Numbered from the stretch's first letter, positions 45,583 to 58,510 are shown. The stretch: DNA of 64,000 bases from Lunularia cruciata (GCA_948567375.1 OX419758.1:40305001-40369000); one strand, 5' to 3'. Program-made: numbers and translations. Notes: generated by a model from the sequence alone, not told the origin.

Positions 45583-47998
45583 ATGGAGGTTGCTAAAAAA
45601 GCCAGCGAAGAGACAGAAGTAGGTGCTTGCTTCCCAACAATTGCAATCTCGCAATTGACTTACTCTAGATGTATTGCTCCGCGCATCGCGTGTAACCTGG
45701 TCCTCGTGGCTGAAGAAGATTACTTCTTTTCATAGCCCGGCAAGTGATTAAGCAGGAACTGCATGCTAAGATAGTTGTGCCTGCAATGTGAAAAGGTTTG
45801 TGAACCGATTTGAGCGTACTTTGAACCTCTAGAAGGTCTTCATTTCTATCTATGACCTATCTAGGACATCTTCAGGGGTGCTTTATTGTTTCTTTTTTAG
45901 TTCTGCATGGCAGATGTGCAATAGTGTTCTAAAGAAGTCCGTCTATGTTTGATTGTTTTAGTTGGCCTTAACTTTTAATTTCAAGTTCTGCAAACATATT
46001 ACACTATGTTTTAATTTCAAGTATGTGGGAGCATAATTCATGGGTGTTGCCTTCACAGTGATGCACAGATCGATTGTTGATTCAAGGCTTAATCCCCTTC
46101 TGACTCAAGTGTCGCTTGTTGGTGCAGGGTTCTCAGTCACACAGGCCTTTGACTTTGTACAGGGTGATTCGGGGCATTCTGTGCCTTCTGATTCTTCTAT
46201 CAACCGCGTTCGTTACTCTCATCATTCTCGGCCCAATTACGTTTATTTGCCTGAGACTTTACAGCGTGCACACAAGCAGGAAATGGATCGGAATTATATT
46301 CGGACACTGGCTCGGGATGTGGCCATATTTGTTTGAAAAGATCAATGGGACGAAGGTTGTTTTTTCTGGGGACAAAGTTCCAGTTGGGGAACGGGCTTTC
46401 GTTATGTGCAATCATCGCACCGAAGTTGACTGGATGTACATATGGAATCTAGCAGTCAGAAAGAAACAAATTGGGTACACAAAGTACGCTCTGAAGAGCA
46501 GTGTTCGGAATGTGCCAATATTCGGCTGGGCTTTCCATGTCCTGGAATTCCTTCCTTTGGACAGAAAATGGGAGTTGGATGGACCTGTTATTGAAGCATA
46601 TCTCAAGAGTTTCGAAGATGCTGTAGAACCATTTTGGTTTGTACTTTTTCCCGAGGGCACCGATTTCACGTAATCACTCCTCTCTGTTTTTCCGTTTTTC
46701 TATATTATGGCTCTCATTGTAATGGAAACATTCCTTTTCCTGTACTCAGTCAGAACGTTCCGGCTTCTCTCCTATCATTAATCAGTTTCCCTGTGGACGC
46801 TGCTATGATTGGAACAAGTTGGGATAGAGCATGAACTGACTGAAGTGTCGTTTTGTTGCTGTCGGGATAACGTTTTCAAAGCTTCAGTTTGAATCACGTT
46901 TCAACACGTTTCAATGTTTCGATTGATTGGTTCTCTCTCCAGCCTAATTTTGAAGCATGAAAAGTTGAGTTGTCCCGCCCGTAACAAGATCGTTAAAACT
47001 TTTGCAGAGAAGAGAAGCTAGCTAAAGGCAACGATTATGCAAAAAAGATGTCTCTTGGTTTCGAACTTCGCCACGTACTTCTCCCTCGGACGAAAGGTTT
47101 CACAGCGTGCTTACCACTCCTCAGCGAATCTGTGAATGCAGGTAAGAGTTGATTCAGTGGGTTGATCCAGGTTGTCTTGTATGTTATAGAGAGAATCCAC
47201 TGTTCGACGCTGCTGTCTAGAAGTGCGAGTTGTTTAGAGAGTCCGCTATGGTTAAAGTCTGGAAAACATGGCAACGTAGTTTGTCCGGGACAAATGTGAA
47301 AAGCTATGACCTGTGAGCTTTCAATTTCTTCACAGGGCAAGTACTAAAGCTAACAGGTCATGACTTTGGAGAGGTCTTGCCAGTCGAGATTGAAGAACAA
47401 AACGCGAGCTACTTCGGTGGAAGCGTCCACTTGTTTTGACTCCGTATTGAACTCTATTGTTGGTAGAATCTCTAAATTTTACTTGTAAAACCTTCTAAAA
47501 GGAAACACTCGAGTAGTTGATACTCTGGGCTGATGAGATCCGTGGAAAGTTTCAGTTTCTCTTACTTGACAGCTCGTTTGTGCAGTTTATGACCTGACTA
47601 TGGCCTACAAGTATCGCTCCCCGCTCTTTATCGACAATCTCTTTGGGATCGATCCTGCTGAAGTGCACATCAACGTCCGGCGCATCCCCATAGAGGAGAT
47701 TCCTACTTCAGAGGACGAAGCTTCATCCTGGCTCTATGACGCCTTCTATCAGAAAGATCGCCTTCTGATGGGTTTTCAGAGAGATGGTTCCTTTCCGGGT
47801 GTAATGGATGAAGGAGAGTTAGACACGCGCGTATTCATCATACGACTAGTAGTTTTCACCACTTTGAGCTTCCTAGTGCTGAGATTTGCATTGTTTCAAT
47901 ATTGGTGGCTACAAGTCTACGTGGGGTTTAGTTGTGTAGCCCTTCCCACCTTGACCTTTTTCAACATCAAACCCTCTCTACTCGATTTCAGACATTGA
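45583..47998 (+). CDS. 1-acyl-sn-glycerol-3-phosphate acyltransferase, plant LPAT4/5 type
   Basis: Transfers an acyl chain to the sn-2 position of lysophosphatidate at ER membranes, giving phosphatidate. Four exons are inferred: 45583-45618, 46128-46669, 47008-47141 and 47586-47998, all with GT-AG introns (509, 338 and 444 bp). Phases join without error and give 375 codons including the stop, so 374 residues. ATG 45583 starts a 12-residue first exon (MEVAKKASEETE). A hydrophobic stretch spans about 27-55. The acyltransferase motif NHRTEVDW (107-114) holds the catalytic His and Asp; FPEGTDFT (186-193) is the substrate-binding motif; LLPRTKGF (about 218-225) follows. VRRIPIEEIPTSE and two C-terminal hydrophobic segments (about 323-365) complete it. 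Region order and text match plant LPAT4/LPAT5 and the wider AGPAT3/5 class. Only the first exon is less certain. Confidence 0.9.
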
Positions 47999-48948
47999 GG
48001 AAGGACTCGTGAAAATCAGATTGAAATTTTAATGCGGCTACCAGCTTGGGAGATGGTCAAAATGAGTCCTTAGAGGCGGGTAGTGACTGGTGACGTGATG
48101 TGAAGTACATCAAGTCCTGTAATAGATGGCAGTATTGAATGAATGCATAGATACGTACAGGAGCTGCTTCTCATAGCACGAGTTTTCAGAGGTACGCAGG
48201 TCTGTACATTACGCATCACAAGCTTGATCCAAAAGCCCGGGTTGGACAGAAAAGACTCAGCTTTGTGGTGCTAGACAACAGGAGACGGGGGCATAAGTGT
48301 CAGTTTTTAGCTCGCATGCGTAGGCAGGTAGAATCCAGTTCTAGATTCTGTGAGAACTATTTCTCACCCCCAATCAATGACTTCCCGTCACATTGTAAGG
48401 ATAGCTCACTAGGACAGATTGTTCAGAGAGTCAAGATACATGAACAACCTCGAAGAAGCAGCACTCTCGGTGGCACGTCTCTACCGCACCCTTTGGAACT
48501 AGTTGTACTTTATTCAGGAATTGGACCTGGTCAATCAGGTGGCGAATGCCACATTTTTCCTCTGATCACGTGAAATGTCTTGCAGGAGAGACAACTGTCT
48601 CCACCAAGGTGCAAATTGATACAAAGATGGAAATAAATGATGGTTTTACGCCGGATGCAGATATTGCACATCATACTTGTGTGTTTAACGACATTTCTCT
48701 GCATGCCTCGTTTTTGAGGCCTAACATCTTTAACAGTTATTGAGAAGAGTTTACTTTTCCTTGCTTTTTCTGTATGGCGGACATATGGGCATGTACAATT
48801 TTGGCGTCTATTTGAGTGATAGTCATGAGCTTGGGCCCAGCCCCGCGTAGTGAACAAGTGTTGATCGAACAGCTAGCTTAAACAGCTCAAATAATTTCCG
48901 CTTCCGTTCACTGTTCAGGATTAGCTCAATCATTGTGGTGTAAGTACA

Positions 48949-48983
48949 CCAAATGTTGGACTAAATGATTGTCCAACATTTGG
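48949..48983. repeat. Perfect hairpin, 13-bp arms
   Basis: CCAAATGTTGGAC and its exact inverse GTCCAACATTTGG are separated by the 9 bases TAAATGATT. No T-run follows, and a bacterial-type terminator is not expected here. It could be a small foldback element. Confidence 0.85.
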
Positions 48984-49191
48984 CATAACCTCTTACTATT
49001 CGGCGAATCTGCTCTGTATAGAAACTTCCTATTTTGCAAGTAGACGAGTTCCTCCTGAGGTCAAACAACGTACGTGGTTTCTCGAAGTCGGTTTACACAA
49101 TACTTTTGGAAACCACTGACTCAGTGACCACAGGAAACAGAGATAAAATGTCGGTATTTGGTTGGCACCCTCTCTCCGGGTAGACTGCGCA

Positions 49192-49355
49192 ATGTGAAAG
49201 CTAGTCGGTTTTCAATGACTTGACTCCGACGCCTGGTTTGGCACTCCACGCAATTTCCCCACTGCATGAGCTAGCCGGTTTTCAATCTCTTGACACCGAC
49301 TCTTGGTTAGACAGCATCGAGCCTGAAAAAATATTCACTCCTACGCATTTCCCCA
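49192..49355. repeat. Direct duplication, about 70-bp unit
   Basis: GCTAGTCGGTTTTCAATGAC (from 49198) recurs as GCTAGCCGGTTTTCAATCTC (from 49269). TTTCCCCACTGCAT also occurs twice, marking unit ends. Confidence 0.7.
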
Positions 49356-50198
49356 CTGCATTGGCGACGTGATGGGAACTTTCATCGTTGAAATCATGTC
49401 AACTTTGCATGTGCTCCAGCTTTCATCTAAGCCTAAATCCAGGAGACTGATAACCAGGTCACATATGCGGAAAAAAGTGAAACCATGGTTGCATGGTTGA
49501 AGTGTGGCAAGCCTTTCCGCAGTGAATGCCGGATCGATACATTTATCTTCTGTGGCAAAACTCGACAGCTACACGACGCACATGGCTGGTTCTTAGGTCA
49601 CCTCCAGGAAATAGGAAGGTGCGAAAAGATCCAGTAACAGAAGCAAGCTCTTAGCTCTACTCTCGCCTCGAGAGAGAAACCCGGAAACACCTTCATCTTG
49701 TCTTTTGCAGTGTTCGTGGCACTAGCCGGTTCGGTGGTAAAATCTATCTTGATAACTCGCTGACAGCTAGCTAGCCCAAGAAGTGGACCATGCAGCGGAA
49801 TGTGCTGTCCTTTGAAATTGCATTTCTTGCACAAACCATCCATCCCATCATCATCGTCAGCAGTAGCAGCAGCCGGAGCGGCAGGCATTTGCGTATATTA
49901 CCACCTCCCCCTGCTGCAAAATAGACACAGACTTCTCAATATTTTGGCTTTGATCCAGTTGCAATTGCTGGCAGGTTGTGCAAGAGCAGCAGAATCAACC
50001 CCGTAGGTCCTTGATTACGGTCAGATCACAGCTATTGCGGGACGTCTTGTAATTGAGACCCACCATGGCTGTCACTACACAGTACTAGAGTTCAGGAGGC
50101 CAACGACGATTAGAAACGAGCCATGCCATATACCATACTTTGATGAGTGCTGGCAGTTTCACAACAGAAGACCTGAGACGCGGAAGCCCATCTCTCTT

Positions 50199-50260
50199 CT
50201 CGCTATGATCGCAAATTTTATGGGCATTGTATTGGCCCATAAAATAGCGGTCATAGCGAG
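50199..50260. ncRNA. Strong foldback, possible small-RNA hairpin or tiny MITE
   Basis: The left arm 50199-50225 (starting CTCGCTATGATCGC) pairs with the right arm 50235-50260 (ending GCGGTCATAGCGAG) over about 25 positions, with one G-U pair and one small bulge, closing on a 9-base loop. Transcribed, it would give a stable stem, shorter than most plant microRNA precursors. Flanks show no clear target duplication. Confidence 0.35.
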
Positions 50261-52237
50261 GCTGCTAATGCATCGAGTGTTCATCATGAACATTGGAGAC
50301 AGTTTGTGACATTTTCCTATTCATATGATACTTATACAGACATGTGGACCAATATGTTACAAGTCAAGTTAGAAATGATAGGAAATAGACAAGATAAGAC
50401 AGAATTGAACACTATGTTCACAAGTAAGAGGACTTTTGAAAATACTTGTCATTGTCACAATAAGAGGACTTACCATGACATTGACAATTTTCATATCAAA
50501 GTGATTTACATACTGCTCCATTGAAATGACAAAACGCAACCATAAAACCACAATGGCTACTCATCTTGACCCAAAAATTGACACCGTGGAGTTAAAGTCG
50601 AGTTCCTTCAAACACACGATGCACCTTAGAGTGAAACTGAGGTGGTGTTCAATTGAATTCCAACACCATGGATCAGCTGTTTTAGATTCTAAAAGGAATC
50701 CAGCTTAAAATTAAAGAAGACATTTTGATACGGATGGTGAGAATAAGTTCTTGCGAAGTTCTAAAATTATACCCGTTCGTTTAATGCATGTTCAGACGAG
50801 ATTAACACTTTTGGGCCAAACCAAACAATACCGCCTACCGCAGAATGTGAAGTTTTCCATGATGATTCCCTAGATGAAAAGTTATTATTCTCGATTTTCG
50901 ATCACTATCATCATGGTATTTACTCACGGAAGAACCATATCACATATATAGATATAGTCCAAGGACATATTTACACATACATATAAATTAAGGGTTTTGT
51001 ACATCAAAAGAAAATCGATCGCAACTTATTAGAACTTTAGATCTGAGGATATGACTTCACTAAGTAAGCAGGCATATATATAAATACTTAGTCCTTTGTG
51101 GTTAGGCTACTTAATATGTATAATTTGAACACTATCTGACAGCATTGTGTTCTGCATTAAATTATGTATAAGAAAATCACGTAGTTTCTATTGTAATAAT
51201 ATTATTTATAACTTACTTATATACATGATATTATATAAATACAAATTATCACCATCCTATCACATATAGTATATTATAAATAATATTATATAAAAGAAAT
51301 TTGTGATTTTCTTTTAAATACTCAATGCAGACCACATCAGATTTATCATTTATAATCGTCATCCAGTCGCACACGCATAACTAACATCTCGTTATTAGTT
51401 CCTCTGTGGCAGATATAATATCAAACAACGTTTCAGACCAAGTCCTTTCCATTCAGCTGCAAGGAAAAACGTTAGTTTACGAAGCAAAAGTTGAGTTTGA
51501 AAATTGGACTTCTTCAGTCTTAGAGGACAGATTCCTCCGAGCCGCAATTCGAAACCATGGAGAAAAGGAGAGATTTAACTTCTCGAAAATCTTGGTCTCT
51601 ATCGTTTGCCACTAGACCCTGTGGAAGTCCCAGGGCTTCAGATCATCAATCTTACCAGCAAAACTCGGAATGCATATACGTCTTGGCCACCTGAAAGTAT
51701 GCTCAAGCGGTGAGCGAATCACTTTTAATGTCATTTTCATCACAGGCATGGGAGTCCTTATGGCGCATTCAGAAAAGCTAGATGTATGGGTTTCTGTTGC
51801 CGCTTATCATGCATATCATGAACCTGTACTTATCAGCTAGTGTATGGGATGCTTAGATCGAGTGCGTAATTGGAACTGGAAACCAGCGAAAGCTGTACCT
51901 TGTTAGAATCAGTTAGTCTGCCGTAATCTAATGGAACAGGTCGAGAAAAGCGTTGCTCCTGCTCATGCAACCAGTCTCGATCAGTGGTTTAACAGTTTAT
52001 TGCACCCTGCAGATGATCGAAAAATCCAACAAACTAGCTACAAATGCTTCATATTCATCAAGTGAATCTCAAATTTGAACCTTGTATTAAGATCCAAGCA
52101 CAGTGTTCACCATATTTACTCTTTCCCATCAGAACGCACCCGTTGCAAGGTTATCAACTGGGTTCTTTCCCGCGGAAGCTGTAGCACTTTTCCGAACATC
52201 GACCTTCAATCTTGAAATTGAATCTTCCCAGGTTTAT

Positions 52238-53752
52238 CTAGACGTTGGCAAATGGATTCAGGCCTGGCATAAAGTTATATCCCATCCACCTTCTGAAATA
52301 GATTTCAGGATCTGGAATGGGCGGAAGCAAAGTCCACGTATGACTTTTGATGTGATAACTCCAAACTGTCATAGAATTTTGAACTGACTCGTACAAACTG
52401 AAGTAAACTAGATCCCCGCTGCAACAGGTGCTGCGAACTGAAATTTTGCATCGCTCTTTGTAGCAGAAATTTGTCGGACTTCTTGACCATGATTCTCTAG
52501 GCACTTGCAGTGTTTCTTGGTTGATCGGATGAAACAATACTTCATAGTTTGGTCGTGCAGATGCAGATGTGCTGAATCGCTGCCCATGCACCAGCAACAT
52601 GAGCACGAGCTGACAACCATGAACGTGAAGACTCGAATAAACTTGAGCTCTAAGATCTATGTGAATTGAAAGAGTGGTGTATGTCCATACTGCCGTCTCC
52701 ACATTGAATCTCCATATACAGCGTCTGAGAGAGTTGGTTTCGTACTCTAGGCAGAAGAGATTACCATCTAGGTAACAGATCTCCGATTGCAGAAACTGTT
52801 TTCCAGTGATTTGGTACAAAGGAGGCCGCTTCACTTTGGACTCTATAAGTTTCCATGAACCTATCTTTGGGTCATAAAGTTGAATTGTGACCGTGATATG
52901 TTCTATTTAGCCCTGCAGGGAGAACAACAGTACTACTTTGTAGTCGAAACGACCCTCTGTAATCACGAAAGCATATGAGGGTTGCTCTCCACCACCAGGA
53001 AGAGCTGGAGGTGGCAGATCGGCCCAACTACCTGTGAAGAGATTCGATATTCGCACCTTGGTTTTTACACGATCTAGAGTCCCGTGCCTCCATACTCTGC
53101 AGAGAAGACTTCCTCCAGAACTTACAAGGCTCCTTCTCGTCCGGATCCCAATATCTGTGAAGCTCGCTGGTGGAATCGATCTAGGGATCTCGATCTTATG
53201 CCACTTGTGAGATCTTCTTTCGTAGCCTAACAGGTTCGATGAAGCAGGCAATGTGGGACCAAAAACTGGCCAGTTTAGAGAATTTGACAGAACTTCATGA
53301 TGGAATGAGGTGCAGCCAACAGGGATTGGAACTTTGTAAAGTGTGGACATTGATAGAGCCCCTGCCTTATCCAACATTTTTATGGCCCATGACTTAGACA
53401 GTAAACGAGCTTTCAGAATAAGAGGATACGGTATTTTCGCAATTGCCTTCTCAACCATAGCTTCGGGAAGTTCAAAAATCACCCCAAGTATCTCATCAGC
53501 TAAAGTCCACTCAGGTGTAACCCAATTACACCAATCAGGTGTGTATCTTCTTTCATGCATCCAAATCACCTGAACTGAATTCTCCGAAGCTCCTCCATTT
53601 TGTCGACTGTAAGTTTGTATTGCTGAATTGATTATTCCTGCATTATCCTCAGCTTCTGCTTCAGGAGACACGAGCATATCATGTTCGCCACTGTAACAGC
53701 ATATGCATCTTCCTGCCCTCTGACCCCTGTTTTGCTGCACACGCACATTCAT
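52238..53752 (-). pseudogene. F-box protein, interrupted by one in-frame stop
   Basis: F-box proteins recruit substrates to SCF ubiquitin ligases. From ATG 53752, the only ATG after the preceding in-frame stop, 281 codons run to TAA at 52909-52907. The same frame then continues uninterrupted for 222 codons to a stop at 52238. An F-box-like block, ELPEAMVEKAIAKIPYPLIL with LLSKSW following, lies at residues about 94-122. The downstream part resembles the kelch-like C-terminal domain of plant F-box proteins, for example LYDPKIGSWKLI just after the stop and SYHIKSHTWTLLPPIPD near the end. The stop falls inside a repeat blade. Readings: recent nonsense mutation, sequencing error, or a functional short form. 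An intron is unlikely because the frame is conserved on both sides. Target unknown. Confidence 0.7.
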
Positions 53753-55095
53753 TTGCTGTTCAGCAATTCTTGCGCTATCTGCACCTTTTTGTAATCCTGA
53801 TTCTCCATCTATCTCTTGCCAGTTTCAAGTCCTTGTTGCTTGTGATCAACTGAGAGAGATTTCGATGCTCAGGAAAGAGAATTCTGCAGATCTCAGAGAG
53901 AACATTTAAAGGTGGGTGTCTTACCAACGGGTGAATTCAACGGATGGATCATACCAAATTGCAGAGATACAAGAAGCGCGGAATTTAAACTCGAAGGTAT
54001 CAAGGGCTTGTGCTCTGTCTATTCAAATTGTACAGAAGTGACAGATTCCAAAGAACTCGTATTTCCTCCCGTTCCATCCTGTCGCTATGGATCTAGACCT
54101 GCATTACTTTCTTACATAGAAGGTTAACGTTCGCAACGGAGAACTCTACGAGCTGCCTGGTCTGACTACCCTGGAGCATCGTGTACTAAAAGCTTAGTTT
54201 CATTCCGAGTCACATTGTTGTATAACTTCAATGCTACACAATCACCACTGGAGCTGCTGACGAACCACAAAAGGCAGGAAATACGGAACTTGTTCACTCT
54301 TTGCTCCAATCCATAACTTTACCGCATTCAATACAGCTTTACATAGCCGGCTTAATGTAACTAATGGATACTCACCGACTCCTCTTACTGGTGAGTGATA
54401 CTGCATCCGTCAGTTAATGTATTCATCACAGTGACACAGGCTTGGACAAGGTGATCCGATGCCTGAGTTAGAAACTTTTGTGTCTTGGTACGTGTAAACA
54501 TAGTTGTGAATTAGTAGCAAGAGATAGTCACGTACTTCTTGAAATTGCAAATTGTTTCAAATCTGAGATGAATTGGCAGTCCACATGCATATTGCATGCA
54601 TAAGGTCCTCCTTGATTCATAAGCTGGAACGCGTGCGCATATGACATGTTACGACCCTCTCATTCATGAATAAGAAGAAGAAAAGGAAGGTTCAACAAGG
54701 AAGCAGAAACCAAATTTCACATCTTGCCAATGTATAGAACAAGAAAACTGCTGACGATAGGAATGGAGAAGAATTTCAGCGGTGTATATTTGCATACATA
54801 CACGGAAATCATCAAAGGCAAATACCACTAGAAATTTTAAGTTTCTGGTCATTCACGTCCAGATTTTTTGTGATTAAATCACCCAAAGTAGTACTCGTAA
54901 ACTTAATGTATTCAATTTATATACAGTGATACACAACCAAGTTGCGAACAGGTTGATGTATGTTTGCCTTAAACCTAGAGTCTCCACCGTTTGCAGAGGT
55001 TCAACTTCCTCACCGGAGTTGCTCTTACAGTTGCTGAACCACAGCCAAAGTTCACATGATGAATCCTCCTTGTGTATGTTCAGATCTACACTTAC
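53753..55095. other. Spacer
   Basis: Likely 5' flank of the F-box gene. A plus-strand frame at 53912-54127 has no recognised domain. Nothing else supported. Confidence 0.4.
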
Positions 55096-55368
55096 CGCAT
55101 TTTGCGAAACATGCTAGCCTCAGAAGTGGAATACTTTTCCACATGGACATAATGTGCTTGTGTCAAACCGAGAAATAACTGGTCCCGTTCTGAGATTGTA
55201 AGCTTGGAAATCCAGTCGATTTGAAGAGCATAAATTTCAACATCTCGTTTCGTCTTCAACTCCTTCAGGAGCGCGTTTAGCACTCTTCTTGGTTTGGAGT
55301 ACCATGTATACTGATTTGAGAATTGTCCTGGATTGAAACCACTCTTCCATGCTTTGTGTTCGAACATC
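55096..55368 (-). CDS. Candidate internal exon of an unknown gene
   Basis: A 273-base open block on the minus strand is preceded by a strong acceptor (TTTATTTTTTCAG|GATG) and followed by a consensus donor (GCG|GTAAGTG). It encodes about 91 residues of ordinary composition, containing YTWYSKPRRVLNALLKELKT and LTISERDQLFLGLTQAHYVH. I do not recognise the family and could not find partner exons within 1 kb on either side. It may belong to a gene with longer introns or be a stranded gene fragment. Confidence 0.4.
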
Positions 55369-58269
55369 CTGAAAAAATAAATCTGCTGCAAATTTGCAGA
55401 AGCGTCAGACAGAGATTGAAAGGGTAAGATGCAGCTTTTGGGCTACAGATCTGACAGCATGTTTCAAGACATCCAGGTATGTGTGATGTGTAGAATCTGC
55501 GATGAAGAACTCACTTAATTTTGAGAACGATCGAATCTCTGCATGCTCGTGATTCAGTTGAGTGATGGTTAGAAGCTAATAGTCCTGTCTAGTCACTCTT
55601 AAATCTAATAGTCCTGTCTATTTACCAAGTGTAAGGGATTCCGAAGTTTTAATACTCTTGTCACCTATCAGCTCTTAAGCACAAGGAGTTCTGAGAGTCA
55701 AGTCAATCTCCTTACGAGATAGTGCTTAGCTGCACAAAATCATTCACTAACTACCAGGTCCTATAGCTAGCTTGCAATGAGATTCAATTTGAATCAGTTT
55801 GCGGCTGAAAGAGTGCACGAGTCCGCCAACTTGTGACTCTGGCTCTGCATGTGTGAACGATCAGGACCGAGTTCAGCCAACTTGGTGTATACAAGATTGA
55901 GTTTCGTTGGCATCAATAAGTACTATAATGACAGACAAGGTTTCATCAGATCGTAGTTGTACAAGCGCTTGTAGTTTGAAACGCATTTAATTGACGTTTG
56001 AGGATTGACGATGTAGATCTAACAACGTTCACAAGCGCCGAATAAATGAAGTCCATATCTGCTCTAGCTCCATAAACCCGTTGGCAGATTCCGAACTAAG
56101 CGAATCATGAACGAGGTATTTCCAGAAATTAACTCTTCTCTTTGCATGGGCTGTTTGAAGTTGGCAGCATTGGCGCTGAAGGAACTTTGAACTTCAAATT
56201 CTTATCTGGGGAGGTTTATTTTGATCATTGTAAGTAGTAATATACTAAATGGGTGTATCTCTCTGAATTGCTTCGTGTTATTAGCAATCAGATTTCCATA
56301 TTTCCTTCTTTGGAATTGGTGAATTGAACTGATTAATTGATGGTGAGACTTCTGATATGATGATCGTATACATTATACTCTTCATCAAGACCATAACTGC
56401 TTTTAGTGGTGAGGCTGATTAAAATATCTGAATTTAACACTTATGTACCGAACCATAAACCATAAAACCGTTATGGTCATGGTTCTCTCGTCAGATTAAA
56501 GTCTTATTGATAAATCTAGAGCAGTTTTAATGCACCAAAGTAATTACGGCAGATTTACAGAGTAGATTGATAAATAATGGCGCCATTAAGGGCAAAGCAC
56601 TTGTCTGCTACAGTCCTCAATATGAGGAGACCCTAATATATGTTTGCAAATGTCCAAATACAATCTTCAAACGTTTTACGTAAAACGTTCCGAGTAGCTT
56701 CTTTCATCTGGACCGGGTAGCGACGGCATGTGACCTAACCTAACACAACATAACATAACCTAACCTATATAACACGGCGGTGTGAAGTTGAACCTCTTTG
56801 AAAAGACAGCCGGATATATAGAGAAAGTGAGTCCAGGTCTAGTGGTTGAAGCTAAGAATGTACAAATCGGGCTTTCCCTGGCAGCGGAAGTGGAGGGTAA
56901 TGCGTGAGGCGAGTGGCAAACATTTATCTTTCTCTCTCCCTCGGGCAGTCAAGGAACAGCGGGCTTGAACGTAATCTGGCGATAATCTCCTCGAAGCAGC
57001 TGTCTCTACAGCTTTTGAACGAAAATTGATAGGTATTATCTAAGTCATCGATGACATGATGTGCAGATCACATCTTAATGGTGTTCTACAGAACTATAGT
57101 ACTGATTTAAAGATCAGATATTGACTTGTTTGTCAATTAATAATGGGCAAAGGGTATAGGGAAGTGGCTTTTGCCTATTTTATTTTTTTAACCAGATTAG
57201 GAAAGATCTATCAAACAAATTCAGGTTGTGTTTTAAATGCTACGATATCATTTACTTCATAGGACAGTATTTGGAATTGACAAAAAATACTCCTCATCCA
57301 CATAGTCCTACATACACCATCTTTGTCTACTAGAATGGAACTTCAGTTTTAGTTAGCGAAATTCCCAACTCTTGTTTCTAAATCGTCATTTGCAAGCAAT
57401 TCAGCATGTTAGGAAACTGAACATCCTACTCAAAGAGTTTTTGATATGGTGAATAAAAAGCGTCTAAGTTGTCAGTACAAATACTACTCGAGGACTCGTA
57501 GTCGAAAATAGAGCATTAGGAGAGGCTTTGGTAGATGGTATAGACGCAAGTGTACGCAAGTACTTGGAAGAATCTATAGAATTTAATTAAGTTGAAGTTT
57601 AGCTGTAGTTAAAATTTACAGAGATTAAGTTTTTTTAGTCCCCAATGAAAAATATAGGTCAATCTATACTAGTAAGATATATCATATTATCTATATATAT
57701 ACATTCAACATACACTATCAAAATATAATTTATAAAGAAATCATTCATGAATTCTAAAGTAACACAATAATCAATTTATTATATTTTAACTCAGATAAAA
57801 AAACTCAACACTCAATTCAATATATACTATCACCAACTATTCTCATTACATTATCAAACCACACACTTTAATGAAGAGATTCTAGGTGATGCAAGTCTGT
57901 TTTTGTACACTATAACCAAAGATTCAACAAGATTCAAAAGTGAGCTATCTGGAATTGCATTTCAAAAGTATAACTCTCTTTTAAAGTGACCAAGAATCCA
58001 ACCTTATGAGCTTGTCTGAAGGCACAACTTTTGACGAGATCAGTGGAACTAATGGTGATTAGTAACACTAATATGAAATCTAACCATCACTAAATACTTT
58101 CTGAGTAATTATTTGTATAACTATAACTGCAAAGACTAATATTCAAGTGTATGAATAAGCTAGTTTTGGAGCTACAAATATCATGATATATATGTACCAT
58201 TACATATATACACTAATTTAAAGACTTCAAATTACCTCGCATTAGTACTCAGTCCAGCCTAGAATCCAC

Positions 58270-58303
58270 TCAAAGGTTCGTAATAGCTATTACGAACCTT
58301 TGA
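58270..58303. repeat. 34-bp perfect palindrome
   Basis: The sequence from 58270 (TCAAAGGTTCGTAATAG) is followed immediately by its exact reverse complement, with no spacer. The DNA or RNA could form a cruciform or hairpin. It borders the duplication that follows. Confidence 0.93.
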
Positions 58304-58510
58304 AGTAGTTGAATGTCCACTTAATAGATATTATCAGTAGCTATACATTTGTGAATGATATCATTATACCTTATCTGAAAAATATTAATCTTTTAGAATC
58401 CACCCAAATAGTATTAAGAGTTTTTCAAGAAGTTGAAAGTCCGCTTGAATAGATATTATAAGTAGTTATATATCCGTGAATAATATCATTATACCAGGTC
58501 TGAAAAATTG
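58304..58510. repeat. Direct duplication, about 128-bp period
   Basis: GTTGAATGTCCACTTAATAG (from about 58308) recurs as GTTGAAAGTCCGCTTGAATA (from about 58431), each followed by GATATTAT and later TATCATTATACC. Confidence 0.75.

Larger units (their letters stand above)
47999..52237. other. Spacer with foldbacks and a local duplication
   Basis: No gene was recognised. Contains two strong inverted repeats and a 70-bp duplication (listed separately). The segment 50700-51370 is AT-rich. A minus-strand frame at 49598-49888 (begins MPAAPAAATADDDDGMDGLC) has no recognised domain and no clear splice context. Confidence 0.45.

Noticed and set aside
49598-49888. Minus-strand frame with an Asp run and CKKC
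   Set aside because: A single pair of cysteines and low-complexity start; no family recognised and no splice sites supporting it.
56735-56770. CCTAACC-like words as possible telomeric repeat
   Set aside because: Plant telomere repeat is CCCTAAA; these words are irregular and few.
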